From Pseudorasbora parva (Eukaryota > Chordata > Actinopteri > Cypriniformes > Gobionidae): a stretch of 64,000 bases of DNA. Position numbers and translations under genes: made by a program. The DNA is taken from NCBI RefSeq assembly GCF_024679245.1, contig NC_090191.1, positions 2,934,778 through 2,998,777 on the forward strand, in the 5' to 3' direction. Positions 10,560-21,864 of the stretch are shown here, piece by piece. Positions within the stretch are counted from its first letter, which is position 1, and each line of letters begins with the position of its first letter. The notes under the pieces were generated by a model, which saw only the letters and a program-made list of their open reading frames with translations, ran no database searches and had not been told where the DNA came from.

Positions 10560-10974
10560 GTTGGTTTCATTCTTCAACTCCAAGCACTATAGAAATTAGT
10601 GATATTTTCAAAGTATTAATTTTTTCGTTGACAACATTTTTTTTCCATGACTAAGAGGAGCGTTCATGCTTGCATTTGCCAAATTTCAATAATTTAAATC
10701 CCCCATTCAGAGCTTCTCTATTAAAAGAATGCATATTCAAGTCAAGTGTCACGCAGTTGGTCTGTGTTCTGTCTCTTGTGCTGTTAGTGCGACTAAATCT
10801 GCCATTAAACCTTCTCAGGGATGAACTGTAATACGTCCATGGATCTCTTGACTATCTGCCATTGTGTTTGCTGAATAACTGCACTTACGCAACCTCTGTG
10901 TGACACATACCAAGTCTGGTATTTTGCTGTTGTTTTGCTACAGCAACATAGAACATAGAACATAGACTGCTGAT
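10560..10974 (+). other. Intron of gene 1, no recognised feature
   Basis: Starts with the splice donor of the FiNZ exon. The remainder is AT-rich single-copy-looking sequence with a short triple ACATAGA repeat near 10945-10965. Confidence 0.5.
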
Positions 10975-11250
10975 AGAGGTGTTAGTGAGACCAGCCGGGG
11001 GTGATCACCCTGTGGTCTGAGTGGGTCATAAACCCCCACTCTAGTGATGGGGACACTACCCTGTCAAAGAGCACCATCCTTCGAATGAGACGTTAAACCG
11101 AGGTCCTGATTCTCTGTGGTCATTAAAAATCTCAGGATGTCCTTCGTAAAAAGAGTAGGGGTGTAACCCCGGCACCCAGGCCAAATTTGCCCATTGGCCT
11201 CAGTCCATCATGGCCTTCTTCATCATCCCCCATTCCTGATTGGCTAAGTC
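10975..11250 (+). mobile_element. SINE-like repeat, 3'-truncated
   Basis: Matches the fuller copy at 59240-59660, with shared blocks such as GATCACCCTGTGGTCTGAG, TTAAACCGAGGTCCTGATT and AGAGTAGGGGTGTAA. It stops at GATTGGCTAAG, where the 30-bp minisatellite begins. Confidence 0.7.
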
Positions 11251-12321
11251 CAGACTCCGTCTCCTGCCTCGAGTCCATAGAGGACTCTGTCTCCTGTCCC
11301 AAGTCCACAGAGGACTCCGTTTCCTGCCCTGGCTCAAGATTTGACTCAGTCTCCTGTCTAGAGTACAGAGAGGACTCCGTCTCCTGCCTCGAGTCCAGAG
11401 AGGGCTCCGTCTCCTGCCCCGAGTCCAGAGAGGGCTCCGTCTCCTGTCCCGAGTCCAGAGAGGGCTCCGTCTCCTGTCCCGAGTCCAGAGAGGGCTCCGT
11501 CTCCTGTCCCGAGTCCAGAGAGGGCTCCGTCTCCTGTCCCGAGTCCAGAGAGGGCTCCGTCTCCTGTCCCGAGTCCAGAGAGGGCTCCGTCTCCTGTCCC
11601 GAGTCCAGAGAGGGCTCCGTCTCCTGTCCCGAGTCCAGAGAGGGCTCCGTCTCCTGTCCCGAGTCCAGAGAGGGCTCCGTCTCCTGTCCCGAGTCCAGAG
11701 AGGGCTCCGTCTCCTGTCCCGAGTCCAGAGAGGGCTCCGTCTCCTGTCCCGAGTCCCGAGAGGGCTCCGTCTCCTGTCCCGAGTCTACAGAGGGCTCCGT
11801 CTCCTGCCTCGAGTCTACAGAGGGCTCCGTCTCCTGCCTCGAGTCTACAGAGGGCTCCGTCTCCTGCCTCGAGTACAGAGAGGACTCCGTCTAATGCCTC
11901 GAGTCTACAGAGGACTCATCTCCTCTCCCAATTCTAGAGAGGGCTCCGTCTCCTGTCCCGTCTCCAGAGATGACTCCGTCTCCTGTCCCCAGTCCAGAGA
12001 GGACTCCGGCCACCACACCTGCTCAGCCTGCTCCGCCGTGGGGGTCTTCTATCCTGTATATTCAGCTGTGGTCGCCAACACTGTCGGGGGTGTCTTCAAG
12101 CTTGTCTGCACTATGGCGGTGGTTCTCTGCTCCACCATGGGGATCAAGACCATCTGCACTACTGTGGTGGTCGTCTGCTATGCCGTGGGGGTCTTCAAGC
12201 CCAGCTGCAAGGCCATCTGCACAGCATACTCACCCCTGTCTGTCTGCGCCACCCTGGTCATCTGCCTGGCTTGTTCCGCCCTGGCTGCCTGCTCTATCCT
12301 AGCTGCTTGCTCTATCCCAGT
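11251..12321 (+). mobile_element. Gypsy-like retrotransposon 3' internal region, part 1
   Basis: Minisatellite followed by Ser/Pro/Ala-rich sequence that leads, after an L2 insertion at 12322-13851, to the LTR at 13975. The same order (minisatellite, purine tract, LTR) recurs in gene 3 at 61100-61753. The part upstream of the minisatellite is missing, so the element is 5'-truncated. Confidence 0.6.
11252..12005 (+). repeat. 30-bp minisatellite, about 25 units
   Basis: The unit is a 30-mer of the form GAGTCCAGAGAGGGCTCCGT plus CTCCTGTCCC. Units 11401-11760 are almost identical, while edges are diverged. One frame is open for 235 codons as ten-residue repeats (REGSVSCPES), because 30 is divisible by three. 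It is part of a Gypsy-like 3' region, so it is treated as a repeat rather than a gene. Confidence 0.9.
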
Positions 12322-13851
12322 CATTTTACATTTAGTCATTTAGCAGACGGTTTTATCCAAAGCGACTTAAAAAAGGGAAGAGCAAAAGAAGCAACGAAAC
12401 AAACAAGGCCAACAACCTGCAAGAGCTGTAGGAAATCTCAGTTAATCGAGCACAGTACACAAACTTCTCCAGAACGCAAGCTTCTGAAGGGTGTGTAAGT
12501 CTGAACAAGCAAATCTAGGTATACTGGTGCAGAGCCAGTGGTTGCTTTGTAGGCAAGATCCAGTGCCTTGAATTTGATGCAAGCAGCCATTGGCAACCAG
12601 TGCAGTCTGATGAAGAGAGGCGTACATGCGCTCTCTTTGGCTCGTTAAAGACCACACTCGCCGCTGCATTCTGGATTAGTTGCAATTGTTTAAAAGTGCA
12701 TGCTGGAAGGCCAGATAGAAGAGCATTACAATAGTCCAGTCTGGAGAGAACAAGAGCTTGGACCAGGAGTTGTGCAGCCTGTCCTGATAGGAAGGGTCTA
12801 ATCTTTCTAATGTTGTATAAAGCAAATCCGCAGGACCAGGCTGTTGCAGTAATGTGGTCAGTGAAGTTTAAATGGTCATCAATCATAACTCCAAGTTTCC
12901 TGGCTGTCCTGGATGGAGTTATGGTTGATCAACCAAGCTGAATGGAGAAATTTTGATGAAGTGCTGGGTTGGTTGAGACAACAAGTAATTCTGTCCTTGC
13001 AAGATTAAGTTGAAGGTGATGCAAGAGGTAAGACCTGAACCACTGGAGAGCAGTTCCTGAGATACCCACCTTCTTAAGTGTTGACAGGAGGATCTGGTGG
13101 TTAATTGTGTCAAAAGCAGCAGACAGATCCAGCAAGATGAGTACTGAGGATTTGGAAGCTCTTTTTGCCTGTCTCAGAGCTTCAGTGACTGAGAGTAGGG
13201 CAGTCTCAATCGAGTGGCCCTTTTTTTAAGCCGGATTGGTTGTTGTCCAGGAGGTAGTTCTGTTCAAGAAACATAGAGAGTTGATTGAACACAACTCGCT
13301 CAAGTGTCTTTGCAATGAAAGGCAAAAGGGATACCGGTCTGTAGTTTTCTAAAAGTGCTGGATTCAGAGAAGGTTTCTAAAGCAGTGGGGTTATTTATGT
13401 ATGTCGTTTTAGCAGTGGAGACATTTGTAGATAATGAAGAGAGAAAATACTGATACAAGGTAAGGTGAGTATAGTTTTTAGATTTCCGCCATTTCCTCTC
13501 TGCCGCCCTGAGTCCAGAGCGATGTTCACGGAGAACATCAGACAGCCAGGGGGCAGATGGGGTGGGGCTGGCTGGTCTGGATGAAAGGGGGCAAAAACTG
13601 TCTAAGTAGGATGTTAGAGTGGAGCAAAGAGTGTCAGTAGCACTGTTAGTGTCCAGTGCTGAGAACTGAGCAGGTGGAGGGAGTGAAGATGAAACCATAG
13701 AGGATAGGCGAGAGGGAGAGAGTGAGCATAGATTATGCCGAAAGCTAATCTGTGTAGGTGTGTGTGTTGTGTCAGGAGTCAGTATGAGGTTAAGAGTTAT
13801 GAGAAAGTTGTCTGAGGTGTGTAATGGAGTAACTAAAGTGTTGTCCGTGGA
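12322..13851 (-). mobile_element. L2-like LINE, 5'-truncated and internally deleted
   Basis: The 3' end is at 12322, where the - strand reads the L2 tail (AAGTCGCTTTGGATAAAA, then GTCTGCTAAATG). Reverse transcriptase pieces follow on the - strand: LDLSAAFDTINHQIL near 13130, and the SRPASPTPSAPWLSDVLREH segment near 13550-13500, which is shared with the + strand copy at 42368. An internal deletion joins the endonuclease-RT spacer directly to RT near 13370. It interrupts the Gypsy-like region; the resumption point near 13852 is estimated. Confidence 0.8.
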
Positions 13852-13974
13852 GCCGTCTCAAGGCCCTCTTTTGCTTCCTGGGCCTGGCTCTCCATGCCGC
13901 CCCCGGGTCCGCCTCAGCTCCACCTACTTCCTGGACAATTTTAGGAGCGTCTGGAAGCTGCTCCTTTTAGGCTA
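13852..13974 (+). mobile_element. Gypsy-like 3' internal region, part 2
   Basis: Continuation of the Gypsy-like sequence after the LINE, ending in CTTTTAGGCTA just before the LTR. It corresponds to the purine-rich GAGAGGGGGGCTA at 61359-61371 in the paralogous copy, the probable polypurine tract. Confidence 0.55.
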
Positions 13975-14334
13975 TGTCACGATTCACCATTGAGAGTGCC
14001 CGTGATTACCACCAGAGGGCAATCTACCACAGACTGTCATTCAATCAAATACTACATTACCCATAATCCTTTGCCTGGACTCATCAGCACTCATTGTTTA
14101 CACATGTGTCTCATATACCCCATTACCTCTGCTTTTATCTAGCATTCTGTCATTTACTGTAAGGTTTTGTATGTGGGTGCACTGCATCTCTGAGCGTTTC
14201 CCTGGGTCTTGCCTCTGTTTTTTTGGATTTCTTGCCTGTTCTTGGATAACCCTTTTGTCTGTGTCCCCTGCCTTGTTTGCTTGCCTCTAATAAAAGCTTC
14301 AACCTTTTAAAGTCTCTGAGCAGTTCGTAACGAC
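13975..14334 (+). repeat. Gypsy-like LTR
   Basis: Begins TGTCACGATTCACC and ends CGTAACGACA, a TG...CA LTR of 360 bp. It carries a polyadenylation signal (AATAAA) near 14289 followed by TG-rich sequence. The homologous LTR in gene 3 is at 61372-61753, and the flanking intron sequence after it is shared, so both come from one ancestral insertion. Confidence 0.8.
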
Positions 14335-14749
14335 AGCAAACTGAAAAAGAAAGAGAAATAACACTGCAAACACAAACATCAAATGAAAAAAAAGTTTCAG
14401 TCACAAAATCCCAAATCAAATATAGCATATTAAATGTTTTCATTGGAAAAAGGGGTAAAAGATATTTAACAGCAAACTGAAACACTACAACAATTATGGA
14501 CTATTATAATTTACTCTCACTATAAAGCACAGGCCTTCGAAGGAGGTTCCAAAACAAAATAAATAATACTGCTTATGCATGAAATAAAACAAATAAATTA
14601 AATATATAGGCTAACATACACAGAGAAACACTACAAAAATATAGTCAAATATAACTTGACTTTAACTATTGAGAGACTATTTGAGAAAATTTGCTCAAAT
14701 GGGGTTAGATGTGGAAGGGATGTAGTGCAGGCGCTTAGCAGCTGTTTTA
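14335..14749 (+). other. Intron of gene 1, shared with gene 3
   Basis: AACTGAAAAAGAAA to about 14600 aligns with 61754-61900 plus 63437-63540 in gene 3. The unoccupied target of the TTAA element at 61905 is visible here near 14505-14518. No gene is seen. Confidence 0.6.
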
Positions 14750-15150
14750 TTATATTGTAAAGCATTTTGGATTAACTACTGTTGTGTTAAACTTGTGATC
14801 TATAAATAAAACTTGACTTAACTTGACTCTTAAACGTTCCTCATTTTTTTGCCACCATGTTAGTGGCCCAGAATCAACATTTGTTTTGTCCTCCAAGTAC
14901 ATGTTCATTTCATCCTTCTGTCCTTCTACATGCTGCTCTTCATCAATGCCATCAGCAAGGATATCTTCGTCTGCTTTACCATTTTTTCTTTGGTGCCGAT
15001 TCACTTTCATCTGTAGGCTCACTCCTGGCAGGTTTAGTTTCTGGAACAACTTCTGCAGAAGAAATTTTAGCCAGATTCACAACCATACAGTATGCCTCCT
15101 TTTTCTCTACATCAAGGAATAAAAAGCTCTTCAAACGTGGGCATAAAACA
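14750..15150 (-). pseudogene. hAT transposase C-terminal fragment
   Basis: On the - strand, PLTWWQKNEERLRVKLSQV matches the conserved tryptophan-rich segment that precedes the dimerisation region of hAT transposases. Upstream in another frame is an acidic, Lys-rich stretch. Frameshifts and missing N-terminal and catalytic parts mark it as dead. Confidence 0.6.
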
Positions 15151-15159
15151 GGAGCTTGG

Positions 15160-15530
15160 GTACAAACCCAATTTCCAAGAAGTTGAGACACTGTACAAAT
15201 TGTGAATGAAAACAGAATGGAATGATGTGGAAGTTTCAAATCTCAATATTTTATTCAGAATACAACACAGATGGCATATCAATTTTTTTTAACTGATTTG
15301 AAAACAAAGTTGATTTTAAATTTCATGGCATCAACACATCTGGGGACAAGGCTATATTTACCACTGTGTGGCATTTCCTCTTCTTTTTATAACAGTCTGC
15401 AAACGTCTGGGGACTGAGGAGATAAGTTGCTAAAGTTTAGGAAAAAGAATGTTGTCCTATTCTTGAATAATACAGGCTTCTAGTTGCTCAACTGTCTTAG
15501 GTCTGCCATGGTTAGAGGAGTGACTTTAAT
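15160..15530. mobile_element. DNA transposon fragment
   Basis: It starts CAAACCCAATTTCCAAGAAG and continues through repeat-family-like sequence to TGTCTTAGGTCTGCC near 15508, resembling a widespread teleost DNA transposon end. No open frame of note, and the other end is absent. Confidence 0.4.
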
Positions 15531-15795
15531 GTTTTGCCATTGGATTGGTCACATTCCAAACCACTTCAATAACATGTGGAAATGTCCTGAACACAGAATC
15601 CAAATATGATGGGAAAAATAGAGTTTGGAAAAGAAGTTCTGAGATTGAGCTAAATGTAACCCCTCTTTCTGTAGCTTAGTGGGTATAAGATCTAGCAAAC
15701 ATGTTTTTGGTTTTGATGTCTTAAATGTTTTAGTGTCTTTATTTCTGTTGTTTTGTGCCATTAAACTGGGGTTAACTTGTTTTTGACTATTTTAG

Positions 15796-17261
15796 ATCTG
15801 ATGGCACTGAAAGTGGCGACCATGGAAGAGAAAGATCCATATGGGAAACGTCATGATTTCATAACTGGAGAAAAATATTTGACTTGCTCACAGACTGAAA
15901 GTATTTCCTCGCAAAGAATCACTCAAAACCCTGGAAAGAGTTTAATTGAAAAAAGACACCTTAAAGCCAACAGGAAAATGTACACTGGAAATAAGTCTTG
16001 CACCTGCCAACAGTGTGGAAAGAGTTTCTCTAACAAAGGGCATCTTAATGCCCACATAAGAATTCACTGTGGAAAGAAGCCTTACACCTGCCAACAGTGT
16101 GGAAAGAGTTTCACTCGAAAAGGAAGCATCGAGGAACACATGAGAATTCACACTGGAGAGAAGCCTTACACGTGCCAACAGTGTGGAAAGAGTTTCACTC
16201 AAACAGGGCATCTTAAAGCCCACATGAGTATTCACACTGGAAAGAAGCCTTACACCTGCCAACAGTGTGGAAAGAGTTTCACTCGAAAAGAAAGAATTGA
16301 GGAACACATGAGACTTCACACTGGAGAGAAGCCTTACACCTGCCAGCAGTGTGGAAAGAGTTTCACTCAAGGAGCGCATCTTAAAACCCACATGAGTATT
16401 CACACCGGAGAGAAACCTTACAGCTGCCAACAGTGTGGAAAGGGTTTCACTCGAAAAGGAAGAGTTGATGAACACATGAGAATTCACACTGGAGAGAAGC
16501 CTTACACCTGCCAGCAGTGTGGAAAGAGTTTCACTCAAAAAGGAAAAATTGAGGAACACATGAGAATTCACACTGGAGAGAAGCCTTACAGCTGCCAACA
16601 GTGTGGAAAGAGTTTCACTCGAAAAGGAAGAATTGATGAACACATGAGAATTCACACTGGAGAGAAGCCTTACACCTGTCAACAGTGTGGAAAGAGTTTC
16701 ACTCAAAAAGGAAACCTTGAGGAACACATGAGAATTCACACTGGAGAGAAGTCTTACACCTGCCAACAGTGTGGAAAGAGTTTCACTCAAAAAGTAGTCC
16801 TTAATAGGCATGTTAGATTACATACTGGAGAGAAGGCATTCACCTGCCAGCAGTGTGGAAAGAGTTTCACTCGAAAAGACCATCTTGAAGGCCACAGAAG
16901 AGTACACACTGGAGAGAAGCCTTATACCTGCCAACAGTGTGGAAAGAGTTTCAGTCAAAAAGTAGTCCTTAATAGGCATGTTAGATTACATACTGGAGAG
17001 AAGGCATTCACCTGCCAGCAGTGTGGAAAGAGTTTCACTCGAAAAGACCATCTTGAAGGCCACAGAAGAGTACACACTGGAGAGAAGCCTTACACCTGCC
17101 CAAAGTGTGGAAAGAGATTAGCTCGAAAAGAACATCTTGAAGGCCACATCAGAGTTCACACTGGAGAGATGCCTTACACCTGCCCACAGTGTGGAAAGAG
17201 TTTTACTGAAAAAGGACAACTTAAAGTCCACATGAAAGTTCACACTGGAAAGAAGCTTTAA
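15796..17261 (+). CDS. FiNZ-zinc-finger gene 1, zinc-finger exon (15 C2H2 fingers)
   Basis: The acceptor is TATTTTAG/ATCTGATG. Spliced to 10388-10559, the coding length is 1635 bases, 545 aa. After a spacer (LMALKVATMEEKD..., about 75 residues) come 15 C2H2 fingers of the TCQQCGKSFT type joined by TGEKPY linkers. DNA-contact residues at helix positions -1, 2, 3, 6 are in order: NGHA RGSE QGHA RERE QAHT RGRE QGKE RGRE QGNE QVVR RDHG QVVR RDHG REHG EGQV. Fingers 10-11 and 12-13 are an almost exact 168-bp duplication. The frame stops at TAA 17259-17261, where the usual linker Tyr codon should be, and about half a finger follows out of use. The protein is expected to be a nuclear sequence-specific DNA-binding factor, probably a repressor. 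The long open frame on the opposite strand is a by-product of the repeats. Confidence 0.9.
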
Positions 17262-17532
17262 ACCTGCCAACAGTGTGGAAAGTGCTTCACACTTAGGGTT
17301 GGTATTTTATCGTTTACAACATACTGGTAAAAATTGTTCCCATTTTAAGAATTTGTATTCCTGCAATAATGAAAATGAAGCCTAGATGATGGTTTTAATC
17401 TTTAACCCATTCACATCTCAAATGCAGAATGAAAACAACTATTGTGAAAGGCAGGGATGAAGATGAGGAGTTTATCGTTAAACAAGGAGCTACCACTACA
17501 ATCTGAAACTGAATCTGGTACACACAGATGCA
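17262..17532 (+). other. 3' region of gene 1 with a dead half finger
   Basis: Immediately after the stop the sequence still reads TCQQCGKCFT, then loses similarity near 17295. The rest is probable 3' untranslated sequence; no clear AATAAA is found close by. Confidence 0.5.
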
Positions 17533-18176
17533 CTATATTGCTAAAAGTATTGGGACACCCCTCCAAATCAATGAATTCAGTTGTTTAATCACTTCCATGG
17601 CCACAGGTGTATAAATCAAGCACTAGGCAGGCAGACACTTCTACAAACATTAGTGAAATGGGTCGCACTCAGGTGCTCGGTGAACTCAAGCGTAGTACCG
17701 TGATAGGTTGCCATCTGTGCAATAAGTCCATTCATGAAATTTCATCAATTTAGCAATTCAAATTCCCCAAAAGCAATTCAGCCATGAAGTCATAGGCAAC
17801 GTAAAACCAAAGAGCGGAGTCAGTGCATGCTGAGGGTCATAGTGTGCAGAAGTCACCAACTTTCTGCAGAATCAATAACTCCAGACCTCCAAACTTATGT
17901 GGCTTTCAGAGAAGCTCAAGATTTCATGCTACCGACTTTGTGGGAACAGTTTGGGGATGGCCCCTTCCTGCCCCAACATGACTGCGCTCCAGTGAACAAA
18001 GCGTTTGTCCATAAAGTCATAGTGTGGAGGAACTTGACTGGCCTGCACAGAGTCCTGAGCTCAACCCGATTGAACACCTTTGGGATGAATAAGAGCAGAG
18101 ACTGCAAGCCAGGTCCTCTCGTCCAACATCAGGGCCTGACCTCACAAATTAGCTTCTAGAAGAATTATAAAATATA
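17533..18176 (+). mobile_element. Tc1-like element with large internal deletion
   Basis: The left part (TGCTAAAAGTATTGGGACAC... through CAGTGCATGCTGAGG) and the right part (CTTTGTGGGAACAGTTTGG... to CCTGACCTCACAAAT) are two pieces of one Tc1 transposase region, joined near 17920 with the middle, including the first catalytic residue, deleted. The coding frame is broken and the right terminal repeat is missing. Confidence 0.75.
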
Positions 18177-19398
18177 GGGCTAGATGGAGGCAGAAGAATG
18201 ATAAGAATCTTCACTGCATGTATATTTAAAACAAAATGAAATATAAAACTCAACCTATTAACTCTTTTCCTGTCAAATTCAGAAATTTCTATTATTTGTG
18301 AGAAAATTCTTCCCTGCCAAACACAGAATTTTCCGTGTTTGCACTGTTAAATGCTACACATCAGCGCCTGACTCTTGCGTCATTGGGATTCAGCTGAACT
18401 CTCGAGGATGGGAGGACACAGTCCAGGCAAATCGAACAGCATTCTTGATAGCTTCACTCAACTCACTCTGGATACTTGTGATTATCTTTATGTATATTTT
18501 AGACAACAATGAAACAAAATGTTTTAAAACACCACTCTGCCTCTTTGTTTTCATTTCAAGAATCTTAAACATTAATAGCCACACTAATGTGGTCCAGGCA
18601 ACGCATAAATTGATTATCTTCACTGCATTTATATTTAAAACAAAATGAAATTTAAAACAACCTCTAAATATGTGGTTAATGCAATATGTGAATATGTACT
18701 CTGAAAGATAAGAAGGGGCTTGTTAGGGCTACACAAGACGAATAATACTAAATCGAGTTTAACCACTGCAGAGACATCAGATCCAGCGGCAAATGTCAGA
18801 AGGACTTGCAAAGGAAAGGCTGTTTTCAGTGAAGTACTTGAGACATTCTCTATATACCTTGATAATACATCTTGGTAAGATGATATATAAATGCCTAGAT
18901 TTATGATGAAGAGATAAACAAATAAACACACATCAAAATCAAAATTGGTTTGTCTCTGATACATAATATACAAAATTGATTGATACCTATAAAATATGTA
19001 ACATTTTCAAAAGGGTGAGCTTTTTCCCCCAGACCCCCCATATCTAAAATTCTGTGGAAACACTGCAATACATGTGTTGCCAACTCTTGAAAGACAAATA
19101 AGTAGCCGCAGGACATAAATACATTATAAGAATATAAAAATAAGGTGCCTCTCCTCCCTGTTTCCTCTCCATCATTGTACATCTCTGCTGGTTGCATTGT
19201 TTGTAAAAATGTATACATTTATTTACGTCTACTAACTATCATTATGTGGATTTATAATGTTGCGTGCCTGCACGTTGAATGAGATTTTTCTTCAGTAAGG
19301 GGCTAAAGGAGGCAGGATCTATGAGGACCACATTGAAGAAAATGACTACAACACTTGTGTTGCTGCATTGAATGGCTATTAGCTGTGAGACGACAGTG
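18177..19398. other. Gene-poor stretch with duplicated 3' flank of the zinc-finger unit
   Basis: About 50 bases at 18210-18260 recur at 18615-18665. The block at 18675-18710 and AAGGAAAGGCTGTT at 18808 also occur downstream of gene 2, near 50225-50255 and 50583. This marks a duplicated 3' flank. No gene is recognised. Confidence 0.5.
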
Positions 19399-20537
19399 AC
19401 TACGTTTACATGGACAGCAGTAATCTAATTATTGACCTTTGTCTAAATAAGACAATATTCTGATTAAGGTGTTTACATGGGTTGCTTTAAGAGTACTCCG
19501 TTCATGTTCCCGTTTTACATGTGATAGAACATAGATCGATTATGGCACGTCATTACGTCCCCATGCCACGCTATGTTCTCCAACATCCAATCATAGCGTG
19601 ACTTTGGCAGGTCTGTTAATTTTATGGGCTCGGAAACTCGCTAACTCGCTAAGACAGTGTTACTTTACATTAAGAAGTATAAAAAACATGCGTTTTTATA
19701 ATGTTTTATATACATTTACGTTGATTTATTTTTGTAATATTATGTATTGTCTCTTTCTGTTTTTTTGAAGAGACACTACCCCTCTTTCCTCCTTATTGAC
19801 AGCCTACATTTAGAATAATAGCTTTGATTAATGATGAAAAAGGTTTAAAAATCGCGACTGTTTGGATTGTTTTTCCTGCCGTCGAGCCACAGGCGTTCAC
19901 TGAATGACCCATCTGGTTTGCGATTACAGATACAAACTTATTGTTTTTTACTTTTACAATGAGCATAATAATTACAACAAAAATAAAAATATAGAGAGAG
20001 GACGCAGTGTCCAGAATGAACAGTCAAGTAAAACACACACCGCCCATAGCGACGCGTTATGGCAACGACATTTCAGACTGACAAATACATAAAAGATAAA
20101 CGGGACTTTTCCGCTATTTGTTACTGGTTTGTAGACGTTATATTAATTATAATTCCAATTCTGTTTTATTGGCCACAATATTATCGATAATTGTTGAGTG
20201 GGGCACTTTTGATTCATTTTCAAAAAGGGCAGAGGCTTGAACCCACAAAGCCTCCCCTCTGCACTTTCCTAGTGTGCGTAACGTTATGTGTCCTGTCACA
20301 AAATGCGGCGAAATCTCCGACACGACATTAATAGTTAGATTAAGGTGTGCACATGTCTCCGATAATGCGACTAAAATAGGCATACTCCACATGTCTTAAT
20401 CCGATTTATGTTTAGTTAGATTATGACTTTAATCAGATTAAGGTAATTAGAAATCGCTGTCTACATGGTAGCCTCTTAATCAGAGTATTGTCTTAATCAG
20501 ATTAATATCGGAGTATTGTTGTCCATGTAAACGTAGT
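19399..20537. mobile_element. DNA transposon with 18-bp inverted ends and 5-bp flank repeat
   Basis: The ends are ACTACGTTTACATGGACA and its exact inverse complement, flanked by CAGTG on both sides (19394-19398 and 20538-20542). Subterminal TAATCAGATTA-type repeats occur near both ends. It has no transposase, so it is nonautonomous; the superfamily is not assigned. Confidence 0.75.
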
Positions 20538-20542
20538 CAGTG

Positions 20543-21864
20543 TCAGTCAATGTACTGGACAAAACAGTGACCATAAATGTAAAGAATTTTTTTTTTCGAA
20601 TCATATTTTCCTAACAAGCAACCACATTTTTTAAAATAAGGCCAAAAAACCACAACCCGTGACTCTAGATTTTTTTAACGCGACTTGCCAAAAAAAACAA
20701 GTCCAAAGTTGTGTGTTATGTGCAGACTTGGCAACTGTGCAATATAATGTTTTATTCACCAAGTTTTATTTGATGTTATATTTTAAATAAAATGTTGAGA
20801 TTACACTTTTAATGTATTATCAGTGTTCCCCTTTTAGAAATGACAGAGTCCAGAAAAGTAATGAAAATGTTAAATTGACTGAAAAACCACACATGAAATG
20901 CCACACATATTGCCACACACACAGTTCACAAAATCTGTAATTTTAGGCCGTATAAATATAAAAACAGTAATGCGAAAGAAAGTAAAAGAACTAAGCAGTG
21001 AATATAACTCTATTGAATATAACGCGGGATATTAGGGCTTTAAGCAGGATCTTCAGGATACAGTTTACCTACTATAATCGAAATTGTGTTGATGGATGTA
21101 ATTATTAATGTTACTTTAATTAATTTCTATGTAAAGCACTTTGAATTGCTATTGGGTATGAAATGTGCTATACAAATAAACTTGCCTTGCCTTGCCAATC
21201 ATATTAGACACATCTGAGTGTCGAGATGATGTTATGATGTTAGCGGCTGCTGTGACATTTGTTCACACTGCTGTAAGAGTAAAGCTTTTCTGCTGAATAA
21301 AACTTAAGACTTCAGAGAAATAAGTATTCTCAGTGACATCTATTTGTAATGCAACATCTTACACAGAATCAGCTGTTAATGAACAAATGAATGAATGCAA
21401 AATAGTTCAATATTTTTCCATCATGTTTGGTGTCTATTTGTTTAGTATATTGCCATGGGTATTCTGATGGTGGTTTGGAAAGTGAGGAATGCATTAATAA
21501 ACTTTAAAGAAACTTTAAAGACTTCTAACTGTGTACAGTATGCAAATGAGTTCCACAGGGGGAAAAGGGTGGGCCACACTGTGTGCTCACACCTCTCTGA
21601 TACCAGCAGCCAATAGCAACACTGGAATGGAGAAGTGCCAAATTGCTCTCATCAGAAAGGGATAAGGTATCCTTTCAACAGACACTCATTGTTCTGAGTC
21701 TCCACACGAGAGACAAACACTTCACTTCCATCACTTCGTCAGATGAAATATCTTTCCGTACAGGCTGGGGGCAGTAGTCTGTTTTCATTATTCGAACCAG
21801 GAAACCGGAAGAGGTATAAAGATATAAAGCAGCCCAGAATCTCGTTCACCACACAGACGGATTA
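20543..21864. other. Intergenic, includes a LINE-like 3' tail and the Harbinger-like gene's promoter
   Basis: At 21130-21199 a LINE-type 3' tail (TGTAAAGCACTTTGAATTG then ...AAACTTGCCTTGCC) is present. From 21540 the sequence is upstream of the Harbinger-like gene, with a TATA-like TATAAA at 21815-21820, about 45 bases before its first ATG. Nothing else is recognised. Confidence 0.5.

Noticed and set aside
11252..12005. CRISPR-like regular 30-bp repeat
   Set aside because: Units are contiguous with no unique spacers, and the genome is a vertebrate; it is a minisatellite in a retroelement.
14150..14485. 111-codon - strand frame, repeated at 61544-61876
   Set aside because: It is antisense to the Gypsy-like LTR and its 3' flank; the similarity between copies is due to the shared insertion.
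15942..16811. 289-codon open frame antisense to gene 1 zinc fingers (and a 237-codon one at 48771-49484)
   Set aside because: By-product of the 84-bp finger repeat, which keeps the opposite strand open; no independent evidence.
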